From an uncultured Pseudomonas sp. (GTDB lineage Bacteria; Pseudomonadota; Gammaproteobacteria; Pseudomonadales; Pseudomonadaceae), in contig CALUCI010000004.1 of NCBI GenBank assembly GCA_943914515.1, positions 1-64,000 of the forward strand: a DNA stretch of 64,000 nucleotides, given 5' to 3'. The translations under genes and the position numbers were made by a program. The notes under the pieces were generated by a model that was not told where the DNA came from, searched no databases, and worked only from the letters and a program-made list of their open reading frames with translations. Positions 45,799 to 54,504 of the stretch are shown here, piece after piece; the stretch's first letter is position 1; each line of letters opens with the position of its first letter.

Positions 45799-46494
45799 CT
45801 AGAACGGGAAAAGCGGGCTGAGGAAGAAACGGTCGAACCAGCCCGGCTGACTGGCATCGGCGAAGGATCCCGTACCGGAATAGGTGATACGCGCATCGGC
45901 AACCCGGGTCGAAGGCACGGTGTTGTCGGTGGCGATATCGTCGGCACGGACCATGCCGGCAATGCGCACCAGTTCGTCACCGGTATTCAGGGTCATCCAC
46001 TTTTCGCCGCGTACGGCAATGATGCCGTTGGGCAGCACATCGGCCACGGTCACGGTAATGGAGCCGGTCAGGGTGTTGCCCTGGGCCGCCTTGCTATCAC
46101 CCTTGGTCGCGCGGTCGCCGCTGTAGCCTGCGCTCAGGCTCAGATCGTTGCTGCCCAGCGGGTTGTTGGTGGTCAGGCTGGAACCGAACAACGAGGTCAG
46201 CCCCAGCTCGGCCTTGCTGTTCTTGCCAATTTGCGAGTTGGCATTCTTGCTCGCCTGGGTCCGCTCGTTGAGGGTGATGGTAATGATGTCACCAACCCGG
46301 AACGCCTTGCGGTCGCTGTACAGGTTCTGCTCGAAGCCGGCCTGGTAGATCGAACCGTTGTTGGCCGCCGCCGGCAGGGGCGTGCGCGGCAACACCGGCG
46401 CATAGTACGGATCGTTGGGCTTGGGCGTCGGACCGACGCAACCTGCCAGCAATACCGCCCCCCCCAGGGCGAAAACGGATAACAAACGGCTCAT
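45799..46494 (-). CDS. flgH: FlgH, flagellar L-ring lipoprotein
   Basis: A 231-residue outer-membrane lipoprotein forming the L ring. The lipobox is LLAGC after a short signal (MSRLLSVFALGGAVLLAGC). The conserved middle has YSDRKAFRVGDIITITLNER and the C-terminus WFDRFFLSPLFPF. ATG at 46494 gives a proper signal peptide; an upstream start would not. Followed by flgI after 12 bases. Confidence 0.96.
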   Translation of the reverse strand: MSRLLSVFALGGAVLLAGCVGPTPKPNDPYYAPVLPRTPLPAAANNGSIYQAGFEQNLYSDRKAFRVGDIITITLNERTQASKNANSQIGKNSKAELGLTSLFGSSLTTNNPLGSNDLSLSAGYSGDRATKGDSKAAQGNTLTGSITVTVADVLPNGIIAVRGEKWMTLNTGDELVRIAGMVRADDIATDNTVPSTRVADARITYSGTGSFADASQPGWFDRFFLSPLFPF

Positions 46495-46542
46495 GACTCT
46501 GACCTCACGGTGTAGCGGATGACGTGACCTTGGCGACTTCAA

Positions 46543-47328
46543 TTACAGGTTCTGAGTGACGTACTGGAGCATGCTGTCAGCGGTGGAAATCACCTTGGAG
46601 TTCATCTCGTAGGCACGTTGGGTAGTGATCATGTTGACCAGTTCTTCCACGGTGCTGACGTTGGAGTTTTCCAGCGTCTGCTGCAAAGTGGTGCCGAAGC
46701 CGTTCAGGCCCGGGGTGCCGATCTGCGGCGCGCCGCTGGCTGCGGTTTCGAGGAACAGGTTGCCACCCATGGCTTGCAGGCCGGCCGGGTTGATGAAATC
46801 GGCGGTCTGGATGTTGCCGATGACCTGCGCAGCCGGGTTGCCCGCGGTGGTGATCGAGACGGTACCGTCCTGGCCGACGGTGAAGGTCTGGGCATCTGGC
46901 GGAACCACGACGGCTGGCTCAAGGGCGAAACCATTGGCAGTCACGACCTGGCCGTCCGAGTTCAGGTGGAAAGTACCGTCACGGGTGTAGGAAACAGTGC
47001 CATCCGGCTGCAGAACCTGGAAGAAACCGCGGCCGTTGACCGCCATGTCCAGCGGGTTCTCGGTGGTTTGCAGGCTGCCGGTCATGAAGTTTTTCTGGGT
47101 GCCGACAATGCGCACACCGGTACCGACCTGCAGACCCGACGGCAATTCGCTGTCCTGGGTCGACTGGGCGCCAGGCTGGCGCTTGACCTGATAGAGCAGG
47201 TCCTGGAATTCAGCCCGGTCACGCTTGAAACCGGTGGTCGAAACGTTGGCCAGGTTGTTGGAAATGACCGTGAGATTGGTGTCCTGGGCGGACAAACCGG
47301 TTTTACTGACCCAAAGAGCCGGAAGCAT
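46543..47328 (-). CDS. flgG: FlgG, distal rod protein
   Basis: A 261-residue distal rod subunit. The start MLPALWVSKTGLSAQDTNLT and ANVSTTGFKRDRAEFQDLLYQ, with the insertion typical of FlgG, and the C-terminus SNVSTVEELVNMITTQRAYE are diagnostic. It follows flgF by 45 bases. Confidence 0.98.
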   Translation of the reverse strand: MLPALWVSKTGLSAQDTNLTVISNNLANVSTTGFKRDRAEFQDLLYQVKRQPGAQSTQDSELPSGLQVGTGVRIVGTQKNFMTGSLQTTENPLDMAVNGRGFFQVLQPDGTVSYTRDGTFHLNSDGQVVTANGFALEPAVVVPPDAQTFTVGQDGTVSITTAGNPAAQVIGNIQTADFINPAGLQAMGGNLFLETAASGAPQIGTPGLNGFGTTLQQTLENSNVSTVEELVNMITTQRAYEMNSKVISTADSMLQYVTQNL

Positions 47329-47373
47329 GCTGTTCTCCTCGTATGCCTGTTTTTCGGCACTACGCCTGTTTGA

Positions 47374-48120
47374 TTAGCTGATTTGCAAAACCCGAGCCAT
47401 GGCTTCGTCGCCTTCCTTGGCCGTGTTCATCATCTTGACGTGCAGTTCGAACTGCCGGGCCAGCGCCAGGACCGAGGTCATCTCTTCCACGGCGTTGACG
47501 TTGCTTGCTTCCAGGAAACCGGACACCACCTGCACACTGGCATCGGCGTCGGCAGGCTGGCCGCTCTTGGTATGGATCAGGCCATCGAGACCCTTGGTCA
47601 TGGTCTTGATGTCCGGATTGACCATCTTGATACGATCGACCTCGGCCATCACCCGCGGCCCCTCACCCATGGCGCGGATGCTGATGGTGCCGTCCTGGCC
47701 GATCTCGACTTTCTGCTCAGGCGGTACGGCGATCGGTCCGCCGTTGCCCATGACCGGCATGCCGTTGCCGGTGCGCAGGATACCGACCGCGTCAATGTTC
47801 AGGCTGGCGGTACGCACATAGGCCTCGCTGCCGTCGGGGGCCTGCACGGCAATGAAACCGTCGCCTCCGATGGCAACGTCGAGATCGCGGCCGGTTTCCT
47901 GCAGCGCACCGGGGCTGAAGTCGGTCGCGGGACGCTCGGTCATGGCATAGGCACGCGCCGGAAAGCTGTCGCCGAATACCGGCATCGAGCGCGCCTGCTC
48001 CAGGTCACGCTGGAAACCGCTGGTGGAAATGTTCGCCAGGTTGTTGGCGTGGGCCCGCTGGGCCAGCGCGTTCTGGCTGGCACCGGTCATGGCCACGTAA
48101 AGCATCTTGTCCACAGTCAT
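47374..48120 (-). CDS. flgF: FlgF, proximal rod protein
   Basis: A 248-residue rod protein with the FlgF start DKMLYVAMTGASQNALAQRA and the D0 motif SNVNAVEEMTSVLALARQFE near the end. It is the first gene of flgFGHIJKL, with its own sigma-54 promoter at 48172-48187. A GTG two codons downstream of the ATG is another possible start. Confidence 0.97.
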   Translation of the reverse strand: MTVDKMLYVAMTGASQNALAQRAHANNLANISTSGFQRDLEQARSMPVFGDSFPARAYAMTERPATDFSPGALQETGRDLDVAIGGDGFIAVQAPDGSEAYVRTASLNIDAVGILRTGNGMPVMGNGGPIAVPPEQKVEIGQDGTISIRAMGEGPRVMAEVDRIKMVNPDIKTMTKGLDGLIHTKSGQPADADASVQVVSGFLEASNVNAVEEMTSVLALARQFELHVKMMNTAKEGDEAMARVLQIS

Positions 48121-48171
48121 CCTCCGCTACGCTGGCGAACACTCGCCATTCATCGCTGCTTCGCTCGTTGA

Positions 48172-48187
48172 AGCAATTTTCGAACCA
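48172..48187 (-). promoter_or_regulatory. Sigma-54 promoter of flgF
   Basis: The minus strand reads TGGTTCGAAAATTGCT (-24 TGGTTC, -12 TTGCT, canonical spacing), about 52 bases upstream of flgF. It separates flgF-L from the flgBCDE unit. Confidence 0.75.
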
Positions 48188-48330
48188 AATCACCGCGCAA
48201 GCGAAAAACCTCAGTGTTTGCGGGAGTTAGCCGGCCACCAGAGGAAATACGCATCACTGAAAAGACAAATAATCGGCGCGAGCCTGCCGCAAGCGGCAAT
48301 ATCCCGCCCTCGATGAAAAGCGCTCGATGA

Positions 48331-48519
48331 TCAGGGACGACACCCGCCATTGTTGAAAGGGCCGGCAAAACGCTTCCAGCCTTCGCCGGGGGAATTCTGT
48401 GCACAGACCAGGCGCCCGGTGACCTGGCTTTCCCAGGTGTACCACGGCGCCATCGCTGCCCATGCCTGGCCAGCCAGCACAGCGGCGACCAGCACCGCGA
48501 CAGACAGAAATCGCTTCAT
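48331..48519 (-). CDS. Small secreted protein between flgE and flgF
   Basis: A 62-residue protein with a clean signal peptide (MKRFLSVAVLVAAVLAGQAWA, cleavage after AWA). The mature part is about 41 residues, with two cysteines (39 and 60), three tryptophans and a NSPGEGWKRFAGPF motif. The ribosome site AGGAGGGG lies 5 bases before the ATG, which makes translation likely. Small proteins of this kind occur between flgE and flgF in other pseudomonads; no function is known. A role in the periplasm near the rod is a guess. Confidence 0.72.
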   Translation of the reverse strand: MKRFLSVAVLVAAVLAGQAWAAMAPWYTWESQVTGRLVCAQNSPGEGWKRFAGPFNNGGCRP

Positions 48520-48537
48520 TACCCCTCCTGAAACGAC

Positions 48538-48567
48538 AAGCCCCCGCCCTGGACAGGAAGGGGGCTT
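48538..48567 (-). terminator. Hairpin after flgE
   Basis: AAGCCCCC pairs with GGGGGCTT, with further pairing inside (CCTG/CAGG), between the flgE stop and the small secreted ORF. T-run is weak (TTGTCGTTTC), so partial termination is most likely. Confidence 0.5.
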
Positions 48568-48607
48568 GCTTATGCACGCCCGGACGGGCGACGCCGCGGA
48601 ACAGCCA

Positions 48608-49939
48608 TCAAGTCATCTGCAGGATGGTCTGCATGATGGTGCTCTGGGTGGAGATGGTCTTGGCGTTGGCCTGGTAGTTGGACTGCGCCTTGACCAGCTC
48701 GACCAGTTCCTGGGTCAGGTTGACGTTGGAGGCTTCCAGCGAGTTCGATGCGATCGAACCCAGGGTGCCGGTCTTCGGCGTGTCGATGCCCGGGATACCC
48801 GAGGAGTAGGTTTCTTTCCAGCGAGTACCGCCCTGCTGCTCCAGCCCTTGCTCGTTGGCGAAGCTGGCGATCACCACCTGACCAATGGCACGCGACTGCT
48901 GGTTGCTGAAGCTGGCGAACATGACACCGGAAGAGTCGATGCTCAGGCTCGACAGGATGCCGGTGGCATAACCGTCCTGGGACTGCCGCAGACGAGCGGT
49001 TTCGGTGTTGTACGAGGTGGTCGAATTCATGTCCAGACGAATGCCATCGGCATTGCCTTCCGAGCCGTTGGGGCTCCAGGTGCCGGTGGTGGCGTTGTAT
49101 GCCGCCGGGATCCAGCCCTTGAGGGTGAAGACGTTGTTGACCACACTGAAGCTGTCATCCGGCGCAACACTGCCGGTCATGGTATCGATGCCGCCACCGG
49201 ACTTGAAGGTCATGGAGCCGACCAGCGGCGTAGTGCTGTTCGGGTCGGCCGGATTGCGACCGTCAATCAGGGTGTACATGGTCCAGGCGTTCTGATCGGT
49301 CTTGCGATAGAACTGCTCCATGGTGTGCTTGTTGCCCTGACTGTCGTAAATCTCGGTCGAGAACTTCTTGCTGTAGGTGGTTTCGTCCGTCGGCACGAAG
49401 GTCGGGCCTGGCGGAGTGGCGCCCGGCAGCGGAATGCTGGGATCCGACGAGTTCAGGTTGATGCCCTGATCGATCAGCGTGGTGGTCTTCGGCGCCAGTG
49501 CCGAGGTGTCGATCTTCAGGTCAACCAGGCCGGATTTGCTGATATCGCCATTTACGTCGGCGGCATAACCTTGCAGGCGCAGACCGTCGGAAGTGACGAC
49601 GTAGTTGTCCTTGTTGGTCTGGAATGCACCGGCACGGGTGTAGCTCAGCGAGCCGTTGTCGCTGAGGACAAAGTAACCCTGACCCTGGATGCCCATGTCC
49701 AGCACGTTGCCGGTGTTGTTGATGTCGCCCTGACCGAACTGCTGCGAGACCGCCGCCAGACGCACGCCGTTGCCGACAGTCTTGCTGCCGACACCCAGCT
49801 TGCTGGCCGAATAGACGTCTTCGAATTCAGTGCGCGAAGATTTGAAACCGGTGGTCGCGACGTTGGCGATGTTGTTGCCGGTCACGTCCAGTTGCTTGTT
49901 GGCTGCATAGAGACCGCTAAGGCCGATATTGAAAGACAT
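48608..49939 (-). CDS. flgE: FlgE, flagellar hook protein
   Basis: A 443-residue hook subunit. Start MSFNIGLSGLYAANKQLDVT; GFKSSRTEFEDVYS; C-terminal SLEASNVNLTQELVELVKAQ and YQANAKTISTQSTIMQTILQ. Length is that of Pseudomonas FlgE. It follows flgD by 30 bases. Confidence 0.98.
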   Translation of the reverse strand: MSFNIGLSGLYAANKQLDVTGNNIANVATTGFKSSRTEFEDVYSASKLGVGSKTVGNGVRLAAVSQQFGQGDINNTGNVLDMGIQGQGYFVLSDNGSLSYTRAGAFQTNKDNYVVTSDGLRLQGYAADVNGDISKSGLVDLKIDTSALAPKTTTLIDQGINLNSSDPSIPLPGATPPGPTFVPTDETTYSKKFSTEIYDSQGNKHTMEQFYRKTDQNAWTMYTLIDGRNPADPNSTTPLVGSMTFKSGGGIDTMTGSVAPDDSFSVVNNVFTLKGWIPAAYNATTGTWSPNGSEGNADGIRLDMNSTTSYNTETARLRQSQDGYATGILSSLSIDSSGVMFASFSNQQSRAIGQVVIASFANEQGLEQQGGTRWKETYSSGIPGIDTPKTGTLGSIASNSLEASNVNLTQELVELVKAQSNYQANAKTISTQSTIMQTILQMT

Positions 49940-49969
49940 CTTTCCACTCCTGTGCCGCGTTAGCCGGCT

Positions 49970-50692
49970 CTATATACCGATAGTTTGGACTTTGGACAGC
50001 GCAACACTGCCTTGACCGGCGAGATTGAGCATCATCTCGCCCCCTGTCTGACTGATAGTGACGCTGCTCACCGTTGCCGGGAGCAGGGTGTACATTTCCA
50101 GCGCTTTGCCATCGACCTTGGTCGTGGCCTTGAAGGTGTAGGTATCCGGCGAAACCACTTCACCCTTCTCGTTCTTGCCATCCCAGACAAACGAAGCATT
50201 GCCGGCTGCCTGCTCGCCAAGCTCCAGGGTACGAACGGCATTGCCGTCCTTGTCGGTGATGGCGACGGTGACGCTGCTCACCGACTGTGGCACCACGACC
50301 GAACCGTTCATGCTCTTGGTGGTGTCGACCACCGACTTGTTGGTCTGGGCGATCACCGAGCGACCGACCAGGGAAGATGCCTGCAACGCCTGCGAAGACT
50401 TGTAGTTGCCGGAAATCGCCGTCACCGACTCGTTCAGCGAGGTGATGCCTTCGAGGCTGCTGAACTGCGCCAACTGCGCGACGAATTCGCTGTTGTCCTG
50501 CGGATCGAGCGGGTTCTGGTGCTGCATCTGGGTCACCAGCAGCTGCAGGAACGCGTCCTTGCCCAGCGTCTGGCCACCGGTCGAACTGTTGGTGGCCGAA
50601 GCGACACCGGTCTGGTTGGTGGTTTTGACGCCCGACGACTTGATCACGTCGTTCAGGTTCACCCCTGCGGTTGTATCGTTGACACTGGCCAT
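49970..50692 (-). CDS. flgD: FlgD, hook cap / scaffolding protein
   Basis: A 240-residue hook cap. The N-terminal region KDAFLQLLVTQMQHQNPLDP and FVAQLAQFSSLEGI is diagnostic; a Tudor-like/Fn-III hybrid follows (AAGNASFVWDGKNEKGEVVS). It lies between flgC and flgE. Confidence 0.97.
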   Translation of the reverse strand: MASVNDTTAGVNLNDVIKSSGVKTTNQTGVASATNSSTGGQTLGKDAFLQLLVTQMQHQNPLDPQDNSEFVAQLAQFSSLEGITSLNESVTAISGNYKSSQALQASSLVGRSVIAQTNKSVVDTTKSMNGSVVVPQSVSSVTVAITDKDGNAVRTLELGEQAAGNASFVWDGKNEKGEVVSPDTYTFKATTKVDGKALEMYTLLPATVSSVTISQTGGEMMLNLAGQGSVALSKVQTIGI

Positions 50693-50708
50693 TGGCGTAG
50701 TCCTTGGA

Positions 50709-51149
50709 TTACTGACCCAGGGTCAGAACTTTCTGCATCATGGTCTTGGCCGTGTTCATCAACTCGGCGTTGGTCTGGAAAGAGCGGCTTGCCGAGATCA
50801 TGTCGGCCATTTCCTCGACCACATTGACGTTCGGGTAGTAGACGTAGCCGTCCTTGTTCGCCGCCGGATGATTGGGCTCATAGCGGGCTTCAAGGTTGCT
50901 CTGGTCCTCGACCACACCGAGCACCTGCACACCCTGCCCTGCCGCATTCTGATCTTCGAACAGCGACTGGCTGCCGTTCTGGGCCTGCTGGAAGGTGGTG
51001 GCGAACACCGGGTGCCGCGCGCGATAGGTCTGATCGATGCTCGACGAGACCGTCTCGGCGTTGGCGATGTTCGAGGCAACGGTGTTCAACCGGGTGGTCT
51101 GCGCACTCATGCCGCTACCGGCGATGTTGAAAACACTGGCGAGGGACAT
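50709..51149 (-). CDS. flgC: FlgC, proximal rod protein
   Basis: A 146-residue rod protein: MSLASVFNIAGSGMSAQTTR at the start, NAETVSSSIDQTYRARHPVF, and the C-terminal VNVVEEMADMISASRSFQTN. Follows flgB by 3 bases. Confidence 0.97.
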   Translation of the reverse strand: MSLASVFNIAGSGMSAQTTRLNTVASNIANAETVSSSIDQTYRARHPVFATTFQQAQNGSQSLFEDQNAAGQGVQVLGVVEDQSNLEARYEPNHPAANKDGYVYYPNVNVVEEMADMISASRSFQTNAELMNTAKTMMQKVLTLGQ

Positions 51150-51152
51150 GAA

Positions 51153-51560
51153 TTATTCTCCGCGCAGGGCCGATACCAGCCCTTTGAATTTACTGTTGAG
51201 CAGCGTGAAGCTGGCCTGGAAGCCCACCGAGTTCTCGGCATAGCTGGATTGCTCCAGTTGCGCGTCGACGGTGTTCTGGTCGATCGAAGGCTGCATCGGC
51301 GTGCGGTACTGCAGGCTTTCGTCACCCATGCTCAGCCCCTCGGCCTCGATGTGCCGGGCGTTGGTCCGGTCGAGGGCGAAGTGGCCGTTCTTGACCTTGT
51401 CGGTTTCAGCGGCGAGTACGGACGAGAAGTCCATGTCGCGCGCCTTGAAATTCGGCGTATCGGCGTTGGCGATGTTGTTGGCCAGCACCTCGGCGCGCTG
51501 GGCGCGAAAACCCAGTGCCTTTTCATGGATGCCAAGCGCTTTGTCGAAACTGATGCTCAT
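51153..51560 (-). CDS. flgB: FlgB, proximal rod protein
   Basis: A 135-residue rod protein. MSISFDKALGIHEKALGFRA and ADTPNFKARDMDFSSVLAAE are diagnostic. ATG at 51560 was chosen because the upstream in-frame extension runs across the sigma-54 promoter. First gene of flgBCDE. Confidence 0.96.
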   Translation of the reverse strand: MSISFDKALGIHEKALGFRAQRAEVLANNIANADTPNFKARDMDFSSVLAAETDKVKNGHFALDRTNARHIEAEGLSMGDESLQYRTPMQPSIDQNTVDAQLEQSSYAENSVGFQASFTLLNSKFKGLVSALRGE

Positions 51561-51609
51561 GTCGGGGAAACCTTCGAAGGTTGGCCGTATGGTTCGTTGC
51601 GAATGAAAT

Positions 51610-51625
51610 AGCAAGTCCCATGCCA
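51610..51625 (-). promoter_or_regulatory. Sigma-54 promoter of flgB
   Basis: The minus strand reads TGGCATGGGACTTGCT: a near-consensus -24 TGGCATG and -12 TTGCT, about 50 bases upstream of the flgB ATG. Confidence 0.88.
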
Positions 51626-51782
51626 AACAAGAAACCCCAGAAAAACCGGGCCTTTCGACAAACGGCAAGCTGGCGGATGACAGAAAAGCGGCAATGGATT
51701 ACCGCCTGGCGCCAGCAAAGCGGCAACAGCGCCCGCCCGCGCTTGCCGACGGCAACCGTCAACGGACGGCAAATTGCCGGGC

Positions 51783-51812
51783 AAAAAAAAGCCGGCTCAT
51801 CGAACCGGCTTT
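51783..51812 (-). terminator. Terminator after sppA
   Basis: AGCCGG / CCGGCT hairpin, followed on the minus strand by a run of eight T, 16 bases after the sppA stop. It cleanly separates the sppA unit from the flagellar genes. Confidence 0.88.
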
Positions 51813-51827
51813 CGGTATTGCGTGGAT

Positions 51828-52811
51828 TCAGCGCAGTGTCGGACCCTGGAAGCCCATCCACATCGCCAGGTGCGCGGCGACGCTTGCACCCAGGCGTTTC
51901 GAGAAACGGTCAAACGGCGATTCCTTGATGGTGAAGTCGACCAGATCCTTTTCACCCACCACTTCACGTGCGACGTAGCCAGCACTGCCGAGGGCGTCCA
52001 CCAGCCCCAGATCCAGCGCCTGCTCACCCGACCAGATCAGGCCACTGAACAGCTCGGGATGCTCTTTGTCCTTCAGGCGATCGCCACGGCCCTGCTTGAC
52101 GCTGGCAATGAACTGCTTGTGGGTGGTTTCCAGCACGCTTTGCCAGAATGCCGTTTCGTCCGGCTTTTGTGGCTGGAACGGATCAAGGAACGTCTTGTGC
52201 TCGCCAGCCGTGTAGGTACGCCGCTCGACACCCAGCTTTTCCATGGTGCCGACAAAACCGTAGCCTGCCGCCGTCACCCCGATCGAACCGACCAGACTGG
52301 CCTTGTCGGCGTAGATCTGGTCAGCCGCACTGGCAATGTAGTAAGCACCGGAAGCACCGAGGTCGGTAATGACCGCATACAGTTTGATAGTCGGGTATTC
52401 GGCTCGCAGGCGACGAATCTCGTCATAGACATAGCCCGACTGCACCGGACTGCCACCCGGACTGTTGATACGCATGACCACGGCACGGGTCTTGGCGTCC
52501 CTGAAGGCAAGACGCAGGCTGGCAATCAGATTGTCAGCACTGGCTTCTTCCTGATCGGCAATCACGCCGCGCACTTCGACCAGCGCGGTATGTCCGGAGC
52601 CGCCAACGGCGCCCTTTTCCATATCCATCAGCGGCGTAAACAGAAACAGCAGACCGAACAGATAAAGGAAGGTCAGCAGCTTGAAGAAAATCCCCCAGCG
52701 CCGAGCCCTGCGCTGCTCCTGAACGCTGGCCAGCAAGGTTTTTTCCAGCAGTTGCCAGCTTTTCTTGTCTTCGCCCTGCTCTTCGCTTGGCGCCTTCCAC
52801 TCGTCGACCAT
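51828..52811 (-). CDS. sppA: SppA, signal peptide peptidase (S49)
   Basis: A 327-residue inner-membrane S49 protease that degrades cleaved signal peptides. One transmembrane helix at about 40-62 follows a cytoplasmic start. The nucleophile serine is in DLGASGAYYIASAAD and the general-base lysine in the AGEHKTFLDPF region. This is the short, single-domain SppA type. It follows the HAD gene by 6 bases. Confidence 0.93.
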   Translation of the reverse strand: MVDEWKAPSEEQGEDKKSWQLLEKTLLASVQEQRRARRWGIFFKLLTFLYLFGLLFLFTPLMDMEKGAVGGSGHTALVEVRGVIADQEEASADNLIASLRLAFRDAKTRAVVMRINSPGGSPVQSGYVYDEIRRLRAEYPTIKLYAVITDLGASGAYYIASAADQIYADKASLVGSIGVTAAGYGFVGTMEKLGVERRTYTAGEHKTFLDPFQPQKPDETAFWQSVLETTHKQFIASVKQGRGDRLKDKEHPELFSGLIWSGEQALDLGLVDALGSAGYVAREVVGEKDLVDFTIKESPFDRFSKRLGASVAAHLAMWMGFQGPTLR

Positions 52812-52817
52812 GCTTAC

Positions 52818-53495
52818 CTACCCTGGAATTACTGGTGCAGTCGCCCGGGCGAGCCAGGCCTGCAACTGTGAAAAGTGATCGATAGACACTTGCGGCTGGT
52901 AAACGCTCAACGCCTCCAGCGACATCGCACCATACCCCACCGCGACCGAGTGCATGCCGGCGTTGCGGGCCATGAGCAGGTCGAAAGAGGAATCACCGAT
53001 CATCAAGGCGCGTGTGGCGGGAATCTGACAGTGCGTCAGGATTTCCTCGAGCATCAACGGGTCAGGCTTGCCGCGGGTCTCATCTGCAGCCCGGGTGATA
53101 TCGAAAAACTGCTCCCAGCCATTGGCGACCAGCACCCGGTCAAGCCCTCGGCGCGCCTTGCCGGTCGCTACGGCAAGACGATAGCCCTCGGCACGAAAAG
53201 CTTCCAGCGCCTCGACAACGCCCGGGAACAGCGGAGAAGGCTGCTCATCCAGAGCCATATAGATGTCGGCGTAGTGCTGACGGAACGTCATCACCTCATC
53301 GTGCGCCAGATGCGGATACAGAACGCTGATCGCCTCAGGCAGCGCCAGGCCGATGATGCCTTTGACGGCATCGTCGGCGCACAACGGATAGCCGGCACGC
53401 TGCGAAGCACCATGCATTGCTTCGACGATGCGGCTGATCGAGTCGGCGAGCGTGCCGTCCCAATCGAAAATCAGCAGATCGTAATCACGCTGCAC
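52818..53495 (-). CDS. HAD-superfamily phosphatase, phosphoglycolate-phosphatase-like
   Basis: A 225-residue HAD hydrolase. Motif I is LIFDWDGTLADS, motif II is in LAVATGKARRG, motif III/IV is GKPDPLMLEEIL and MIGDSSFDLLMARNAG. A helical cap lies between motifs I and II. The substrate is unknown; such genes regularly follow rluC in Pseudomonas. GTG start, overlapping the rluC stop by 11 bases. Confidence 0.9.
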   Translation of the reverse strand: MQRDYDLLIFDWDGTLADSISRIVEAMHGASQRAGYPLCADDAVKGIIGLALPEAISVLYPHLAHDEVMTFRQHYADIYMALDEQPSPLFPGVVEALEAFRAEGYRLAVATGKARRGLDRVLVANGWEQFFDITRAADETRGKPDPLMLEEILTHCQIPATRALMIGDSSFDLLMARNAGMHSVAVGYGAMSLEALSVYQPQVSIDHFSQLQAWLARATAPVIPG

Positions 53496-54441
53496 TCAAA
53501 CGCTCCACGGTATGCGCCCACACTTCATCCACAGGCGCCTCGAGCTTGAGCTCGCCACCATCGGGCAGCGGCACCGTCAGGGCATAGGCGTGCAGAAACA
53601 GGCGCTTGCCGCCCAGATCGCGGATCTCTCGAGTGAAGTCCTCATCACCGTACTTGCTGTCACCGGCGATGCAATGCCCGGCGTGCAGGGCATGCACGCG
53701 AATCTGATGGGTACGGCCGGTAATCGGGCGGGCTTCGACCATGGTGGCGAAGTCACCGAAGCGGCGCAGTACGCGGAAGATCGTCAGCGCCTCTTTGCCT
53801 TCGTCATTGACTTCGACCATGCGCTCGCCGGAGCGCAGGTTGCTTTTGAGCAACGGCGCATTGACCTGTTTCTTGCTGGTCGCCCAGTGCCCACGCACCA
53901 GCGCCATGTAGCGCTTGTCGACGCCATCACCGCGCAACGCCGTGTGCAGGTGGCGCAGCATGCTGCGTTTCTTGGCGATCATCAGCAGGCCCGAGGTATC
54001 GCGGTCGAGGCGATGGACCAGTTCCAGTTCCTTGGCGTCCGGGCGCAGTTGCCGAAAGGCCTCGATCACACCAAAGCTCAGGCCGCTGCCACCGTGGACA
54101 GCGATGCCGGCCGGCTTGTTGAGCACGATCAGCGCCTTGTCTTCGTAGACGATGGCGGCTTCGAGGCGCTGCAACATGCCCTGGGCCACAGGGACCGGCT
54201 CGTCGCGCTCAGGCAGACGAACGGGCGGTACGCGAACGATGTCGCCGGCCTGCAGTTTGTACTCAGGTTTGATACGCCCCTTGTTAACCCGCACTTCACC
54301 TTTACGCAAAATGCGATAAATCAAGGTCTTGGGAACACCCTTGAGTACGTTTACAAGGAAATTATCGATGCGCTGGCCGGCAAGTTCCGGCGCGACTTCA
54401 ATCAGTTGAACACCGGAAGTCGGAGGGGTAGTAGTCGTCAT
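53485..54441 (-). CDS. rluC: RluC, 23S rRNA pseudouridine synthase
   Basis: A 318-residue enzyme making pseudouridine at 955, 2504 and 2580 of 23S rRNA (E. coli numbering). An S4 RNA-binding domain (RIDNFLVNVLKGVPKTLIYR) precedes the catalytic domain, with the active-site Asp in ELVHRLDRDTSGLLMIAKK. ATG 54441 (MTTTTPPTSG) was chosen. It is divergent from rne, as in other gammaproteobacteria. Confidence 0.96.
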   Translation of the reverse strand: MTTTTPPTSGVQLIEVAPELAGQRIDNFLVNVLKGVPKTLIYRILRKGEVRVNKGRIKPEYKLQAGDIVRVPPVRLPERDEPVPVAQGMLQRLEAAIVYEDKALIVLNKPAGIAVHGGSGLSFGVIEAFRQLRPDAKELELVHRLDRDTSGLLMIAKKRSMLRHLHTALRGDGVDKRYMALVRGHWATSKKQVNAPLLKSNLRSGERMVEVNDEGKEALTIFRVLRRFGDFATMVEARPITGRTHQIRVHALHAGHCIAGDSKYGDEDFTREIRDLGGKRLFLHAYALTVPLPDGGELKLEAPVDEVWAHTVERLSAA

Positions 54442-54469
54442 TGGCGGATCATAACAATTTTTTATGGAT

Positions 54470-54498
54470 TTGAAGCACTTAATGATTGCTGCTATAGT
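54470..54498 (+). promoter_or_regulatory. Sigma-70 promoter of rne
   Basis: TTGAAG, 17 bases, then TATAGT. Transcription would start near 54505, giving an rne leader of about 675 bases. Confidence 0.7.
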
Positions 54499-54504
54499 CG
54501 CGAA

